64,000 nucleotides of DNA. Source: Sepioteuthis lessoniana. Lineage: Eukaryota; Mollusca; Cephalopoda; Myopsida; Loliginidae. A program made the position numbers and the translations under genes. Below the pieces are notes generated by a model. The model did not search any database and was not told where the DNA came from. It saw nothing but the letters and a program-made list of their open reading frames with translations. The stretch covers positions 54,576,090 through 54,640,089 of the forward strand of contig OY757921.1 in assembly GCA_963585895.1 (NCBI GenBank). The letters are read 5' to 3'. This document shows, in pieces, positions 1 to 64,000 of the stretch (position 1 is its first letter; each line of letters opens with the position of its first letter).

Positions 1-388
1 TATTCTTCTACACTGGTACCCAGTTATATTCTTACGTCTGGGAAAATCTGTTGCCTCGAATAAGGAGAGTTTCTGTTGTGGACAATGACTAGTCTTTTTT
101 ACCACTTGCGCTCAGATCTAGACAGATTTACGTTTTCATTAGACTAAAAGAAGCAACCAATGAAGCTTATATTAATGTGTATTCTTAAACATATATGAAA
201 TATCAGTCTCAATACGAATTTAAATAAGAACAGGAAAATTCATTATTTCCCATTGAATGTCGATTTTTATAATTAAAAATATTGGCATTTCGATTTGATC
301 TAAATTGCTTAACTAATCGATTCAGAAATAATTGTTGTAAATATTCCTTGTATGATATTACAAAACAGCTATTTGTTCTTTTGTGCAG
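1..388 (+). other. Intron upstream of GPCR exon A (partial)
   Basis: AT-rich sequence ending in the acceptor at 387-388. No coding segment or repeat is recognised. The upstream exon with TM1 and TM2 is outside the window. Confidence 0.6.
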
Positions 389-63160
<62,772 letters not shown>

Positions 63161-64000
63161 ACAGTGTAAATTTTAAATCTCAAAGGAGAAAAGGAAGTTA
63201 CAAAGAAAACCCTCAATATACTCTTAAAACGTACGAAAGTGTTTTATCTTCAATCAGAAGACATATCTTGGTTGAACTATGTATCATATTGAATCATATT
63301 GTATATAGATCATTTTAACAATGGCTTATTGGCAGTAAAAAGCATTTTACAGCCAGAAGCAGAATGAAAAGACGTAGATAAATGTTCATCCTCTTTGAAC
63401 ATTAAACTTTCGATTAAAATAAACGCCCAATTCACTCTGAAGAATAATCTTCAATTTAATATCATTTCCTTCAAACCATTTAATTTTACAACTGTTTTCA
63501 ACATTCGTTTATTTCAGAAATTCTTAAAAAATCATTTTTAAAGCCTATTGATCGTCTAATCAAAATGAATTTTTAAAAGTTTAAATATAAATTTGAAACA
63601 ACTAAAAATAAAAAAAGCAATAAGCAAGCAAACAAAGCAATTTTAAATATGCGTTTTAAAAATCTAATGCTAATAAAAAATATGTGTTTGGCAACAAAAG
63701 TGCAAAGTTGTTGAAGCTGTTTTAGTCATTATTTAACGTGGCCTTCGGCGGCAATTAAACTCAGTTGTAAATTACACCCTATCAATGGATATATTTTATG
63801 ATTAACTAAAAAACAAAACTTAATATGAAATACCCTATAATTAGTGGAAAATAATTATCTCACTTGAAAAATTATAATGGCCCGTGAGTGAACAGAATAA
63901 AACCTCACATAACAATTGGATAGCAAACTGAATTGAAAATTGATGTATTCTTTAAGAGTATTTGAATGATGTTGATATAAGAAATATCTCATTAGGCAGT
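63161..64000 (+). other. 3' UTR and 3' flank of the receptor gene
   Basis: AT-rich sequence without an open frame follows the stop. Two AATAAA hexamers occur, at 63418-63423 and 63896-63901, and either could be the poly(A) signal. No SINE or LINE is recognised here. The transcript end is an inference. Confidence 0.5.
63418..63423 (+). promoter_or_regulatory. Candidate poly(A) signal AATAAA
   Basis: The first canonical hexamer after the receptor stop codon, 258 bases downstream. Another lies at 63896-63901. In such AT-rich DNA the hexamer is expected by chance, so the choice is uncertain. Confidence 0.4.

Overview
The window looks like a piece of a cephalopod (probably octopus) nuclear genome. 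It is AT-rich, packed with (TA)n/(CA)n microsatellites and tRNA-derived SINEs. One gene with very large introns runs through all of it on the + strand. Species assignment is an inference from this repeat style and from the receptor; nothing in the window names the species.

The only convincing host gene is the 3' part of a class A neuropeptide GPCR. Six exons splice in frame: 389-482, 32692-32843, 43541-43718, 47114-47227, 61961-62141 and 62881-63160. They encode 332 residues covering TM3 to the C terminus. TM1, TM2 and the N terminus lie upstream of the window. Family signatures place it in the CCAP receptor / neuropeptide S receptor group, related to vasopressin receptors. Its TM3 motif reads DRL rather than DRY.

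Everything else is intronic or 3' flank and is mostly dead mobile DNA. Intron 1 (32 kb) holds a decayed RTE-like LINE (4.7-5.5 kb), a hAT transposase relic (6.9-8.7 kb), an unrecognised 138-codon ORF (10.6-11.0 kb), a Penelope-like element with terminal repeats (18.1-21.0 kb), a Tx1-like LINE end (21.25-22.7 kb) and a CR1/L2-like LINE end (27.1-27.8 kb). It also holds many SINE copies. Intron 2 carries two more RTE-like copies, one with a 5' inversion. Intron 4 carries a retroelement nuclease-like fragment, two tandem-repeat arrays, a near-perfect 88-bp palindrome, a mariner relic patched with telomeric repeat, and Tc1/mariner ends.

The most interesting unexplained structure is a set of hammerhead-ribozyme-like motifs (CTGATGA ... 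GAAA with matching stems). They lie in several separate short elements and at both ends of the Penelope-like element. The best one (minus strand, 56670-56707) has every core position plus stem I, II and III pairing. A second unusual object is a short structured repeat inserted into the Penelope-like RT with 58-bp direct repeats on both sides.

Repeat family names R1 to R5 are local labels used only in this answer: R1 = GC-rich head plus tandem AT-rich tail; R2, R3 and R4 = tRNA-derived SINE families; R5 = short structured repeat.
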